A DNA stretch of 64,000 nt from Gammaproteobacteria bacterium (GTDB lineage Bacteria; Pseudomonadota; Gammaproteobacteria; Enterobacterales; Psychrobiaceae): the NCBI GenBank assembly GCA_013214965.1, contig JABSRU010000010.1, positions 1 to 64,000 on the forward strand. Reading direction: 5' to 3'. Made by a program: the position numbers and the translations under genes. Shown here piece after piece: positions 37,965 through 45,925 of this stretch. The notes under the pieces were generated by a model. The model had not been told where the DNA came from. It worked only from the letters and a program-made list of their open reading frames with translations, and searched no databases. Every line of letters starts with the position of its first letter. Position 1 is the first letter of the stretch.

Positions 37965-38354
37965 GATTAATCAGTACAGTTTATTATATTACTGGCCTGC
38001 TCAACGTCATGACCTCAAGCCAATATGGTTGATGGCACACCAAGATGTCGTGCCAGCGGCTAATGCTGACCAGTGGCAACATCTGCCATTCTCTGGTTAT
38101 GTCTCTGATACCACGATTGGGGGTCGACGTGCGCTGGATATAAATCGGGGGGAATGATAACAAGCAAACCGACAATATTTATCGCTTTGTGGTTAATCGC
38201 TATTAACCCGTAAGCCTCAAACAAATGCATGGCATTGATGAACAGATAAAAATAAAAGATTACCTCGATAGTATAAAATTTTACCAACAATTAATAATAA
38301 ATAGCCAATAAGCTCTTGTTTGAATGAATAATAAGCAAACGGTTTTTTTTGCTG

Positions 38355-38382
38355 TTGACTTTTAAACTGAACTCTTTAATAT
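38355..38382 (+). promoter_or_regulatory. Candidate promoter of the tRNA pair
   Basis: TTGACT (38355-38360) and TAATAT (38377-38382) at 16 nt spacing, ending 12 bp before tRNA-Ser. It is the only good promoter upstream of the two tRNAs. Confidence 0.6.
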
Positions 38383-38394
38383 GCACTGCAAGAC

Positions 38395-38486
38395 GGAGAG
38401 GTGGCCGAGTGGCCGAAGGCGCTCCCCTGCTAAGGGAGTATGGGCTTTAAATCCCATCGAGGGTTCGAATCCCTCCTTCTCCGCCA
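38395..38486 (+). tRNA. tRNA-Ser(GCU)
   Basis: A 92-nt class II tRNA with a long variable arm. Acceptor GGAGAGG pairs with CTTCTCC, discriminator G and encoded CCA; the anticodon loop CCTGCTAAG gives GCU, reading AGC/AGU. The T arm has GGTTCGAATCC. It is followed 41 bp on by tRNA-Arg, the same pairing as the serV-argV cluster of E. coli. Confidence 0.96.
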
Positions 38487-38527
38487 TTTATTTTCTTATT
38501 TTGTCAACGGAAATAAATGTTTTATGC

Positions 38528-38604
38528 GCGCATGTAGCTCAGCTGGATAGAGTACCTGGCTACGAACCAGGCGGTCGGAGGTTCGACTCCTTCCATGCGC
38601 GCCA
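38528..38604 (+). tRNA. tRNA-Arg(ACG)
   Basis: A 77-nt cloverleaf: acceptor GCGCATG/CATGCGC, discriminator G, encoded CCA; anticodon stem CTGGC..., loop TACGAAC giving ACG, whose first base is normally deaminated to inosine by TadA to read CGU/CGC/CGA. T loop GGTTCGACTCC. Likely in one transcript with tRNA-Ser. Confidence 0.96.
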
Positions 38605-38756
38605 TAATTTTCACATTATCTTCCCTTGAATATCATATACCCTCCATGAAAATCAATATTGAACATATTACCAAATGATTTAACCAAACAATTTTGACAT
38701 TTTTGTCCATTTTGTCAAAATCATTTAGCCTAATTTAAGATTATTTTTTTCGTCAA

Positions 38757-39776
38757 CTAGTCAGCTAACACCACTTGGTTTCTGCCGTTATCTTTAGCGC
38801 AATATAATGCTTTATCGGCTCGCTCAATAAACCCAGTGACCGATTCATCATTGTCCCACACCGCAATACCAAATGAAGCGGTAATAGGTGATATTTTTTT
38901 ACCCGTTTTATTACTAACAAATGAAACTGAAGATAACTTAATTCTTATTCTTTCGGCTAACTCGACTACCTTAGACATTTCTATGGTTGGGCACAAAATA
39001 ATAAACTCTTCACCACCGAATCGCACGGGCACCGCAGGCGTCTCACATTCTTTCTTGAGTAACTTTCCGACAAATTTAAGAATTTGATCCCCCATATTAT
39101 GACCATGGGTATCATTGAATATTTTAAACTTATCAATATCCATCATAATAACAGCAAGCACGTCATCATTACTGTTCTGTGCAAACTCTTCATAAATCGA
39201 CTCAAAAACTCGACGATTAAACAATCCAGTCAGATGATCGGTGGTCGCTTCTTTTTTGGTACTCTTAAGTTCGTTTTTTAACGCTTCAATTTCCTGGCGA
39301 GCCGTCTCTATTTGTCGTTTGAATTTATCATTACTGCTACAGATAGCTTGAGCAGAAATAGTTAACTGTTCAATAATTGGTTGAGCACCGCCAACATTAA
39401 CGATCGTCGACAATTCATCTAATTTGACTATCAATGTGTTTGAATAATTAGCGGTAGTTTGTGATGTTTGTTCTATATTATCCGATAGATCACTGGCAAC
39501 ATGGAGTAAAGCTTGTTGGATTTTATCCACTTTAATCACATTATCGAACTTGGTGATGTGCGATAAAAACAAATCTTCACTGACTACCTGCGGGCATGTA
39601 CCAAACTGCTCAATCGTAAGATCCAGTGCCTGATTTAACTTCGGATAAGCATTGGAATAATAACTATACCAAAGTGTATAGTTGAGTGGATTAGGCACAA
39701 TATTATGCTTAATCATTTTAGGCACAGCCAAACGTAAATAGTTAGCTGCTTCTCCAGAGTTTTCAAAAAATTTCAT
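38757..39776 (-). CDS. GGDEF-domain diguanylate cyclase
   Basis: A 339-residue cytoplasmic protein predicted to make cyclic di-GMP. The N-terminal ~165 residues have no membrane segment and look helical, ending in a coiled coil (about 140-170); the GGDEF domain follows (DHLTGLFNRRVFESIYEEF, MMDIDKFKIFNDTHGHNMGDQ, active site RFGGEEF near residue 256). The usual inhibitory RxxD I-site position reads ETPA, so product inhibition at that site is unlikely. The N-terminal type (NPLNYTLWYSYY near residue 30) is frequent in Shewanella and Pseudomonas cyclases, ligand unknown. Monocistronic; no partner gene adjacent. Confidence 0.93.
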   Translation of the reverse strand: MKFFENSGEAANYLRLAVPKMIKHNIVPNPLNYTLWYSYYSNAYPKLNQALDLTIEQFGTCPQVVSEDLFLSHITKFDNVIKVDKIQQALLHVASDLSDNIEQTSQTTANYSNTLIVKLDELSTIVNVGGAQPIIEQLTISAQAICSSNDKFKRQIETARQEIEALKNELKSTKKEATTDHLTGLFNRRVFESIYEEFAQNSNDDVLAVIMMDIDKFKIFNDTHGHNMGDQILKFVGKLLKKECETPAVPVRFGGEEFIILCPTIEMSKVVELAERIRIKLSSVSFVSNKTGKKISPITASFGIAVWDNDESVTGFIERADKALYCAKDNGRNQVVLAD

Positions 39777-40195
39777 AATGAACCATATTTTTTAATAAAG
39801 AGTGCGTTCAAAAACAACTAAGCGCTTCAGTAGAGGCTCTTTTTTATTTTATTTTTATAACCGCATCATAACATTTAAGAAAAATAAAACTATCTTAAAT
39901 GTCCGTTATGGCATGAGTTTTCACTAGCCCCCATTAAATTAATTCCATATAAGTTATGCTAAATGTTACTTGGTTGTTACAAAAACACTAGACCATAGTC
40001 TTGGTTACTAACCGTGAAACCTAACACGGAAAAAAGCTTATCCCCCGTTACATAAGGGTTTTATTAACATCTAGGCAATTAATTAAGATCAACGTTTCAT
40101 TCTCATAGACTAAGGTCTTGATTTAACAATCCTCTCTCACTGCTAGATTAGTTAACGTAACTCCAATACAACTATAAAACACAGGGGGAAGTTAT
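39777..40195. promoter_or_regulatory. Symporter operon upstream region with two AGAC-N4-GTCT dyads
   Basis: A 419-bp AT-rich non-coding stretch. Two related dyads occur at 39990-40001 (AGACCATAGTCT) and 40107-40118 (AGACTAAGGTCT); within their 18-bp surroundings 14 positions agree. The second lies about 80 bp before the operon start. The Shine-Dalgarno AGGGGGAAG precedes 40196. Binding factor unknown; a LuxR-type response regulator controlling acetate genes is one possibility. Confidence 0.45.
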
Positions 40196-40459
40196 ATGAG
40201 TTTCGATTCAAAAGAACAAGCTGATAAATACTGGAAAGAAAATTTAGGCATTATGTTTAAATTATTAGCTATTTGGTTTGTAGTCTCTTACGGCTGCGGC
40301 ATCCTTTTCATTGATGCACTAAACACAATTACCTTTATGGGCTTTAAACTGGGTTTCTGGTTTGCTCAACAAGGGGCGATGTATGTCTTTATTGCTCTAA
40401 TCTTCGTCTACGTAAAAATGATGAATGATTTAGATAAAAAATATAACGTAGAAGAATAA
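40196..40459 (+). CDS. Small subunit of sodium/solute symporter (DUF4212)
   Basis: An 87-residue membrane protein with two transmembrane helices (about 22-42 and 53-77) and the family opening YWKENLGIMFKLLAIWFVVS. DUF4212 proteins are always encoded next to a solute:sodium symporter large subunit, which follows here after 10 bp. It has a strong ribosome site. Its role is thought to be assembly or modulation of the transporter. Confidence 0.9.
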   Translation: MSFDSKEQADKYWKENLGIMFKLLAIWFVVSYGCGILFIDALNTITFMGFKLGFWFAQQGAMYVFIALIFVYVKMMNDLDKKYNVEE

Positions 40460-40469
40460 GGAGCATAAA

Positions 40470-42173
40470 ATGGATGTACAAACTTTAACTTATATCATTG
40501 TCGGATTTACGTTCGCAATATATATCGGTATCGCCATTTGGGCGCGTGCAGGTACAACAAAAGAGTTTTATATCGCTGGCGGTGGTGTTCACCCAGTGAT
40601 GAATGGTATGGCTACCGCAGCGGATTGGATGTCTGCCGCTTCATTTATCTCACTCGCTGGTATTGTTTCTTTCACTGGCTCCGATGGCTCAGTATATCTA
40701 CTAGGCTGGACCGGCGGTTATGTGCTACTGGCCCTTTGTATGGTGCCTTACCTCCGTAAATTTGGTAAATTTACCGTGCCAGATTTCATTGGTGACCGCT
40801 ATTACTCCGATACCGCACGTATCGTTGCAGTAGTCTGTGCTATTTTTATCTGTTTTACTTACATTGCAGGACAAATGCGTGGCGTCGGCGTAGTATTTTC
40901 TCGCTTCCTCGAAGTAGAAATAGAAACAGGTGTTGTGATTGGCATGGCCGTGGTCTTCTTCTATGCTGTATTAGGTGGCATGAAAGGAATTACATACACT
41001 CAAGTTGCACAATATTGTGTATTAATTTTTGCTTTCATGGTACCTGCAATCTTTATTTCGGTGATGATGACCGGACAGGTTATTCCGCAAATAGGTTTTG
41101 GTAGTGAGCTGGTCGATGGCTCAGGTTACTTACTGGACAAATTAGATGGTCTATCTAAAGAACTCGGTTTTGGCGCTTATACTGAAGGACGAAAATCAAC
41201 CTTAGATGTATTCTGTATCACTGGTGCACTCATGGTTGGTACGGCTGGTTTACCCCATGTTATTGTCCGATTTTTTACGGTACCAAAAGTTAAAGACTCT
41301 CGCATTTCAGCGGGTTGGGCTTTAGTATTCATTGGTATCATGTATACCACTATTCCAGCATTGGCTTCTTTTGCTCGCGTTAACATGATTAATACCATCA
41401 ATGGACCAGAAATGACGGGAACAGCCTATTCTGATGCGCCTAGTTGGATTAAAAACTGGGAAAAAACCGGATTGATTACTTTCACCGATAAAAATGGTGA
41501 TGGTAAAATGTTCTATTCTGGTGATGAACGTAATGAAATGAAGATTGACCGTGATATCATCGTACTTGCGAATCCAGAAATTGCGAACCTACCAGCTTGG
41601 GTTATTGCCTTAGTGGCTGCCGGTGGACTTGCTGCTGCACTTTCGACATCAGCCGGACTACTTTTGGTTATCTCAACCTCGGTATCCCATGATTTACTCA
41701 AGAAAACACTCATGCCAGATATCTCAGATAAAACAGAGCTGATGTATGCGAGGATTGCTGCTGCCTTTGGTATTGTCTTTGCTGGTTACTTTGGTATTAA
41801 TCCTCCTGGCTTTGTTGCTGCGGTGGTTGCTTTTGCCTTCGGATTAGCAGCATCGTCGTTATTCCCAGCTATTATCATGGGAATATTTAACAAAAAGATG
41901 AATAAAGAGGGTGCGATTGCCGGTATGGTGTTTGGTCTAATCTTCACCACAAGTTATATCGTATACTTTAAATTTATCAACCCTTCCATGAATGTGTCTG
42001 AAAATTGGTTCTTAGGAATATCTCCTGAAGGCATTGGTACTATCGGTATGTTAGTTAACTTTGGCACCGCGTTTATTGTTGCTAAGTTCACTGCAGAAGT
42101 ACCACAGGATGTTCAAGATATGGTTGAGTCAATCCGTTTCCCTAAGGGAGCTGGTGAAGCTCACGATCACTAA
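40470..42173 (+). CDS. Sodium/solute symporter family large subunit (SSS; acetate-permease-like)
   Basis: 567 residues with about 13 membrane segments; sodium-coupled uptake, probably of acetate or another small carboxylate. SSS features: FYIAGGGVHPVMNGMATAADWMSAASFI near residue 30, GGMKGITYTQVAQYCVL, and NPEIANLPAWVIALVAAGGLAAALSTSAGLLLVIS around 370. The hydrophilic DKNGDGKMFYSGDERNE insert near 335 is usual for the DUF4212-linked subfamily. The substrate is inferred from family naming (ActP-like); it is not clustered with acs. It ends at a shared terminator. Confidence 0.88.
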   Translation: MDVQTLTYIIVGFTFAIYIGIAIWARAGTTKEFYIAGGGVHPVMNGMATAADWMSAASFISLAGIVSFTGSDGSVYLLGWTGGYVLLALCMVPYLRKFGKFTVPDFIGDRYYSDTARIVAVVCAIFICFTYIAGQMRGVGVVFSRFLEVEIETGVVIGMAVVFFYAVLGGMKGITYTQVAQYCVLIFAFMVPAIFISVMMTGQVIPQIGFGSELVDGSGYLLDKLDGLSKELGFGAYTEGRKSTLDVFCITGALMVGTAGLPHVIVRFFTVPKVKDSRISAGWALVFIGIMYTTIPALASFARVNMINTINGPEMTGTAYSDAPSWIKNWEKTGLITFTDKNGDGKMFYSGDERNEMKIDRDIIVLANPEIANLPAWVIALVAAGGLAAALSTSAGLLLVISTSVSHDLLKKTLMPDISDKTELMYARIAAAFGIVFAGYFGINPPGFVAAVVAFAFGLAASSLFPAIIMGIFNKKMNKEGAIAGMVFGLIFTTSYIVYFKFINPSMNVSENWFLGISPEGIGTIGMLVNFGTAFIVAKFTAEVPQDVQDMVESIRFPKGAGEAHDH

Positions 42174-42195
42174 AAATGAGTGAGTTAGCATAAAG

Positions 42196-42228
42196 AAAAG
42201 CCTTAACATTATTGTTAAGGCTTTTTTA
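42196..42228. terminator. Bidirectional terminator between the symporter and relA
   Basis: The stem AAAAGCCTTAAC/GTTAAGGCTTTT (42196-42207 with 42214-42225), 6-nt loop and T tract between converging genes. Confidence 0.9.
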
Positions 42229-42249
42229 TTTCGTTAATTTTTAAGGTAT

Positions 42250-44433
42250 TTAACGCCTTTTCACTTCAAATACCTCGTCGACCCCTGCAAGTTTAGCCAA
42301 GGTTCTTGCTAGCACTTCTTGATTAGCAACTTCAATGGTTAATTCCAGACTAGCAATTTGGCTATGAAGGTTAGTCCGAGTATTCATGCCGAGTAAACTC
42401 ACTTTCTCATTAGCAATAATCGCGGTAACATCCCGCACTAACCCCGTGCGATCATTGGCGTGAATCATGATATCAAGTGAATAACCGCTGGTTGACTCAT
42501 TACCCCAGTTCACTTCAACGTTTCGTTCAGGGTTCTGATGTAATAATGCTTTTAACTGTTCACAATCACTACGATGTACTGCAATACCTTTACCATTCGA
42601 GATAAAGCCATCAATTAAATCGCCAGGAATGGGTTGACAGCATTTAGCAATGTGAGTCAGTAAATTACCCACCCCTTCGACCACCACGGCACTACGGTTT
42701 GCTTGAGCGTTCGGGCTTTGTTTCTTAAACTGTAATGGTTGAACTTTTACTGTGGGTTGGATCTGATGAACCAAATAATTAACTAGCTGATTAATTTTAA
42801 TATCACCACTACCTACTGCGGCGATTAAATCATTGAGCTGATTAAGATTATATTTTTTTACTGCAATTTTGGCATCCGCTAACTTAAGGTTTACTTGGGC
42901 CAATTCCAATTCGAGAATTTCTTGGCCCGCGATGATGTTTTTATCACGGTCTTGTGATTTAAAGAAATGTTGTATTTTTGCCCGTGATCGAGCCGAAAAC
43001 ACATAACCTAATTTAGGGTTTAACCAGTCATGCTTCGGATTAGGCTCTTTACTGGTTAATATTTCTACTTGTTCACCGGTTGCTAGCTTGTAAGTAAAAG
43101 GAACTATTCGACCATTAATCTTTGCCCCAATACAACGATGCCCGACTTGTGAATGAATATAATAAGCAAAATCTAGTGGCGTACAACCATTTGGTAAATC
43201 AATAACCTCCCCTGACGGCGTGTAAACATAAATCCGATCATCGAACACTTGAGAACGGATTTCATCTGCCAAATTGCCACTCTCTTTGACATCATCTTGC
43301 CAAGCAAGAATTTTACGCAACCATTCAATCTTCCCTTCAAAACTACTGCCTTTGGTAGCACCAGCCCCCTCTTTATAACGCCAATGAGCCGCCACGCCCA
43401 TTTCGGCATCGTTGTGCATTTGTTCAGTGCGAATTTGAATTTCAATGGTTCGCCCTTCAGGTCCAACGACAATCGTATGGATAGACTGATAACCATTAGG
43501 TTTTGGATTAGCAACGTAGTCATCAAACTCACTAGGAACGTGATGCCATAAAGTATGAATAGTCCCCAGCGCCGAATAGCAATCTTGAAGTTGATCAACC
43601 ACGACCCGAATCGCACGAACATCAAACAGCTCATCAAAACTCAGCTGTTTCTTATCCATTTTTTTCCAGATCGAGTAAATATGCTTAGGTCGCCCATAAA
43701 CTTGCGCCTTAATCGACAACTGCTTTAACTCCGAAGATAGTGTATCCACAAAAGTCGCGATATAAGATTCTCTTTCTAAACGTTTTTGATCGAGCAGCCT
43801 CGCTATTTTTTTGTAAATGACCGGGTTAAGATAGCGAAACGAAATATCTTCAAGCTCCCATTTTAATTGCCCGATCCCTAATCGATTAGCTAATGGTGCA
43901 TAAACATCCGAGATTTCCCGTGCCGCTAACACCCTAGTTTCTTCATCGAAATTTTTAATATCACGTAAATAAGCCACTCTTTCCGCTAACTTAATCACCA
44001 CAGCGCGTACATCAGCAACCATCGCCATCAGCATCCGACGTAAATTATCGACTTGAACTCCCGACAAATTACGCCCTTTACCATGTAACGTTTTAATCGC
44101 CGCCATTTCAGACACATTAATAACGAGCTTACCGACAGCATGACTACTAATAGTTGTAATGTTGTCGGTATCAAGCAGATTTTGTTCATACCAAGGGTAA
44201 ATCAACGCAGCACGTAATGTATCAAGATCCATTTGCATTGATTGTAATATTTCAGCCATTTCTCTGGCTTTAACCAACAAAGGACGTTGTTCAGTTGATT
44301 GAGTGACCATCGCTTCAAGTGTTAAGTACAATGATTTTAATAAGGTAGTTTGCTGTTTATTTAAACCAAACTTTGTTATCCAAACATCAATGTTAAATGT
44401 GTGATCCAAATGACCTTCACGAATTGAAACCAT
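42250..44433 (-). CDS. relA: GTP pyrophosphokinase RelA
   Basis: A 727-residue ribosome-associated (p)ppGpp synthetase of the stringent response. Order: pseudo-hydrolase region lacking the HD motif, synthetase domain (DELFDVRAIRVVV; the EFDD signature of RelA in SEFDDYVANPKPNGYQSIH, against RxKD in SpoT; EIQIRTEQMH), TGS (VYTPSGEVIDLPNGCTPLDFAYYIHS), zinc-finger/helical segment (HIAKCCQPIPGD) and C-terminal ACT domain. It is the last gene of the rlmD-relA pair (20 bp gap), divergent from barA as in E. coli, but mazEF or mazG does not follow. Confidence 0.96.
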   Translation of the reverse strand: MVSIREGHLDHTFNIDVWITKFGLNKQQTTLLKSLYLTLEAMVTQSTEQRPLLVKAREMAEILQSMQMDLDTLRAALIYPWYEQNLLDTDNITTISSHAVGKLVINVSEMAAIKTLHGKGRNLSGVQVDNLRRMLMAMVADVRAVVIKLAERVAYLRDIKNFDEETRVLAAREISDVYAPLANRLGIGQLKWELEDISFRYLNPVIYKKIARLLDQKRLERESYIATFVDTLSSELKQLSIKAQVYGRPKHIYSIWKKMDKKQLSFDELFDVRAIRVVVDQLQDCYSALGTIHTLWHHVPSEFDDYVANPKPNGYQSIHTIVVGPEGRTIEIQIRTEQMHNDAEMGVAAHWRYKEGAGATKGSSFEGKIEWLRKILAWQDDVKESGNLADEIRSQVFDDRIYVYTPSGEVIDLPNGCTPLDFAYYIHSQVGHRCIGAKINGRIVPFTYKLATGEQVEILTSKEPNPKHDWLNPKLGYVFSARSRAKIQHFFKSQDRDKNIIAGQEILELELAQVNLKLADAKIAVKKYNLNQLNDLIAAVGSGDIKINQLVNYLVHQIQPTVKVQPLQFKKQSPNAQANRSAVVVEGVGNLLTHIAKCCQPIPGDLIDGFISNGKGIAVHRSDCEQLKALLHQNPERNVEVNWGNESTSGYSLDIMIHANDRTGLVRDVTAIIANEKVSLLGMNTRTNLHSQIASLELTIEVANQEVLARTLAKLAGVDEVFEVKRR

Positions 44434-44453
44434 GGTTCTTCCTTTTTATACCA

Positions 44454-45788
44454 TTAAATTTTTCTAAATAATGCCATTGATTCTAAATGAGTTGTCTGAG
44501 GAAACATATCCATAACCGATATTTTTTCGAGTCGATAGCCCTGATTAATGATCACTTGGCTGTCTCGCTCTAATGATGCCGGCTCACAGGAGATATAAAC
44601 AATCAACTGCGGTTTCAAACTCGATAGTTGCTCAGCAATAGCCAGCGCACCATCGCGGGCAGGATCCAGTAAGATTTTGTCAACCTGCTGCCCAAGTTGG
44701 TTACGATACCAAGCTTGCTCTGATAGTGGTTGATTTAAGTCGCTGTGATGAAAGGTTAGATTGGATAATTGGGCATTACTAGCATTACTGGTTGCCCGTT
44801 CAACCATCGCTTTCACCCCCTCAACCCCAACGACCATTTGTGCTTGTCTTGCAATAGACAGGCTAAAATTACCGACACCACAAAAAAGATCGAGTACTTT
44901 GTCCGTTGATTTTAATTCAAGCCAGGCAACCGCCTGCTCAACCATTTTTTGATTAACTTTCGCATTCACTTGAATAAAATCACCAGCACTAAATTCAAGT
45001 TTATCTTGATTAAGTTGATAGCTTAGTAAACTTGCTGTCTGACCATCGTATTGGGTAATTTCCCCCTGATTATCTTGAATCAGGAACTGGACTTGATGGG
45101 CGATTTCAAAATCCTGCAATCGCTCAATATCTTTTGTCTTGAATGACTTCATCAGACGAATAATAATATAATGACCACTATCACAGGTAATAAATTCAAG
45201 GTGCCCGATATCTGATTTTACGGTTAATTGGTTCAATAAATCATACAACGGGGTAAATAACTGGTCAAAAGGCGCGACCAACACTGAGCATTGTTTGATA
45301 TTAACTAAATCATTACTGCCCTGTTGACGAAAGCCTAACGCCAATTGTCCTTTTTTATCAACCTGAACACCCACTCTAGCGCGGCGACGATAATGCCATG
45401 ACGCAGATGTAATAGCGGGTAACCACTGTGTTGATTGTGCTACAAACCGCATTCTATTGCGTAAGGCATCTTGCTTAACTTCCAGTTGATATTCATTGCC
45501 AACCAATTGGGTCTGACAACCACCGCAGATACCATAATGATCACAGCTCGGCGCAATACGTTGCGGTGCAGGTTTTAGGACTTCGATAAGTTTACCCGTC
45601 GCATATTTTTTGCGATCGTTGGTCACTTGCATTAATACCTCTTCACCGGGCAAGGTTTGAGGCACAAAAACCACCTTATTATCGAGATAACCGATTCCTT
45701 GAAATTTTTGATCAAGTTTTTCGATAATTAACTTCTGTTGTTTCGAGGTTTTTTTTATTTTTTTCTTTGCTACGTAAAAATTTGCCAT
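44454..45788 (-). CDS. rlmD: 23S rRNA (uracil(1939)-C(5))-methyltransferase RlmD
   Basis: 444 residues, SAM-dependent. N-terminal TRAM domain (about 20-75), [4Fe-4S] cysteines C-x5-C-x2-C (CDHYGICGGC near residue 82) plus a later Cys, SAM-binding LDLFCGVGNFSLSIA near 300, and the catalytic cysteine in YISCEPASLERD. Lysine-rich N-terminus. First gene of rlmD-relA; divergent from barA, with the intergenic 45789-45925 carrying both promoters. Confidence 0.95.
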   Translation of the reverse strand: MANFYVAKKKIKKTSKQQKLIIEKLDQKFQGIGYLDNKVVFVPQTLPGEEVLMQVTNDRKKYATGKLIEVLKPAPQRIAPSCDHYGICGGCQTQLVGNEYQLEVKQDALRNRMRFVAQSTQWLPAITSASWHYRRRARVGVQVDKKGQLALGFRQQGSNDLVNIKQCSVLVAPFDQLFTPLYDLLNQLTVKSDIGHLEFITCDSGHYIIIRLMKSFKTKDIERLQDFEIAHQVQFLIQDNQGEITQYDGQTASLLSYQLNQDKLEFSAGDFIQVNAKVNQKMVEQAVAWLELKSTDKVLDLFCGVGNFSLSIARQAQMVVGVEGVKAMVERATSNASNAQLSNLTFHHSDLNQPLSEQAWYRNQLGQQVDKILLDPARDGALAIAEQLSSLKPQLIVYISCEPASLERDSQVIINQGYRLEKISVMDMFPQTTHLESMALFRKI

Positions 45789-45925
45789 ATCACTGATACT
45801 ACTTACTTTAGTTAACCATAATATTCATTACAAATATTAGATGATTTGTTATGATGCCTACTTCATAAACTCTTTTTTATTAATAAAAAAGCAGATTTAC
45901 ATTATATAAGGCTATTTTCACACAA

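Larger units (their letters stand above)
37546..38311 (+). pseudogene. Decayed M20-family peptidase gene, interrupted and internally deleted
   Basis: Three separated pieces of an M20 (PM20D1/CPSA-like) metallopeptidase are recognisable. (1) 37573-37732: TDTTKIIDNLTQALRFRTVS, then after a frameshift in the C/T run near 37680, FLANKFPLVHQQLCLT. (2) After a 224-bp insertion, from 37957: LTKINQYSLLYYWP, then LMAHQDVVPAANADQWQHLPF, containing the HxD zinc motif, ending at a stop at 38155. (3) From about 38147, in another frame: GGNDNKQTDNIYRF, then an in-frame stop, then PVSLKQMHGIDEQIKIKDYL and FYQQLI, the normal C-terminal end. The middle of the enzyme, most of its roughly 480-residue length, is missing between pieces 2 and 3. 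No functional product is possible. Confidence 0.85.

Noticed and set aside
37984-38290. Minus-strand short frames in the pseudogene region
   Set aside because: They are shadows opposite the M20 peptidase relic and resemble nothing known.
38381-38629. 82-residue open frame across the tRNA genes
   Set aside because: It is the familiar spurious translation of tRNA-Ser and tRNA-Arg; both cloverleaves are complete.
41476-41540. DKNGDG segment in the symporter as a novel EF-hand insertion
   Set aside because: This insert is usual in the DUF4212-linked symporter subfamily; calcium binding is possible but not unusual here.
43173-43637. 154-residue minus-strand frame inside relA
   Set aside because: It is an alternate-frame shadow of the RelA synthetase/TGS region, which is intact.
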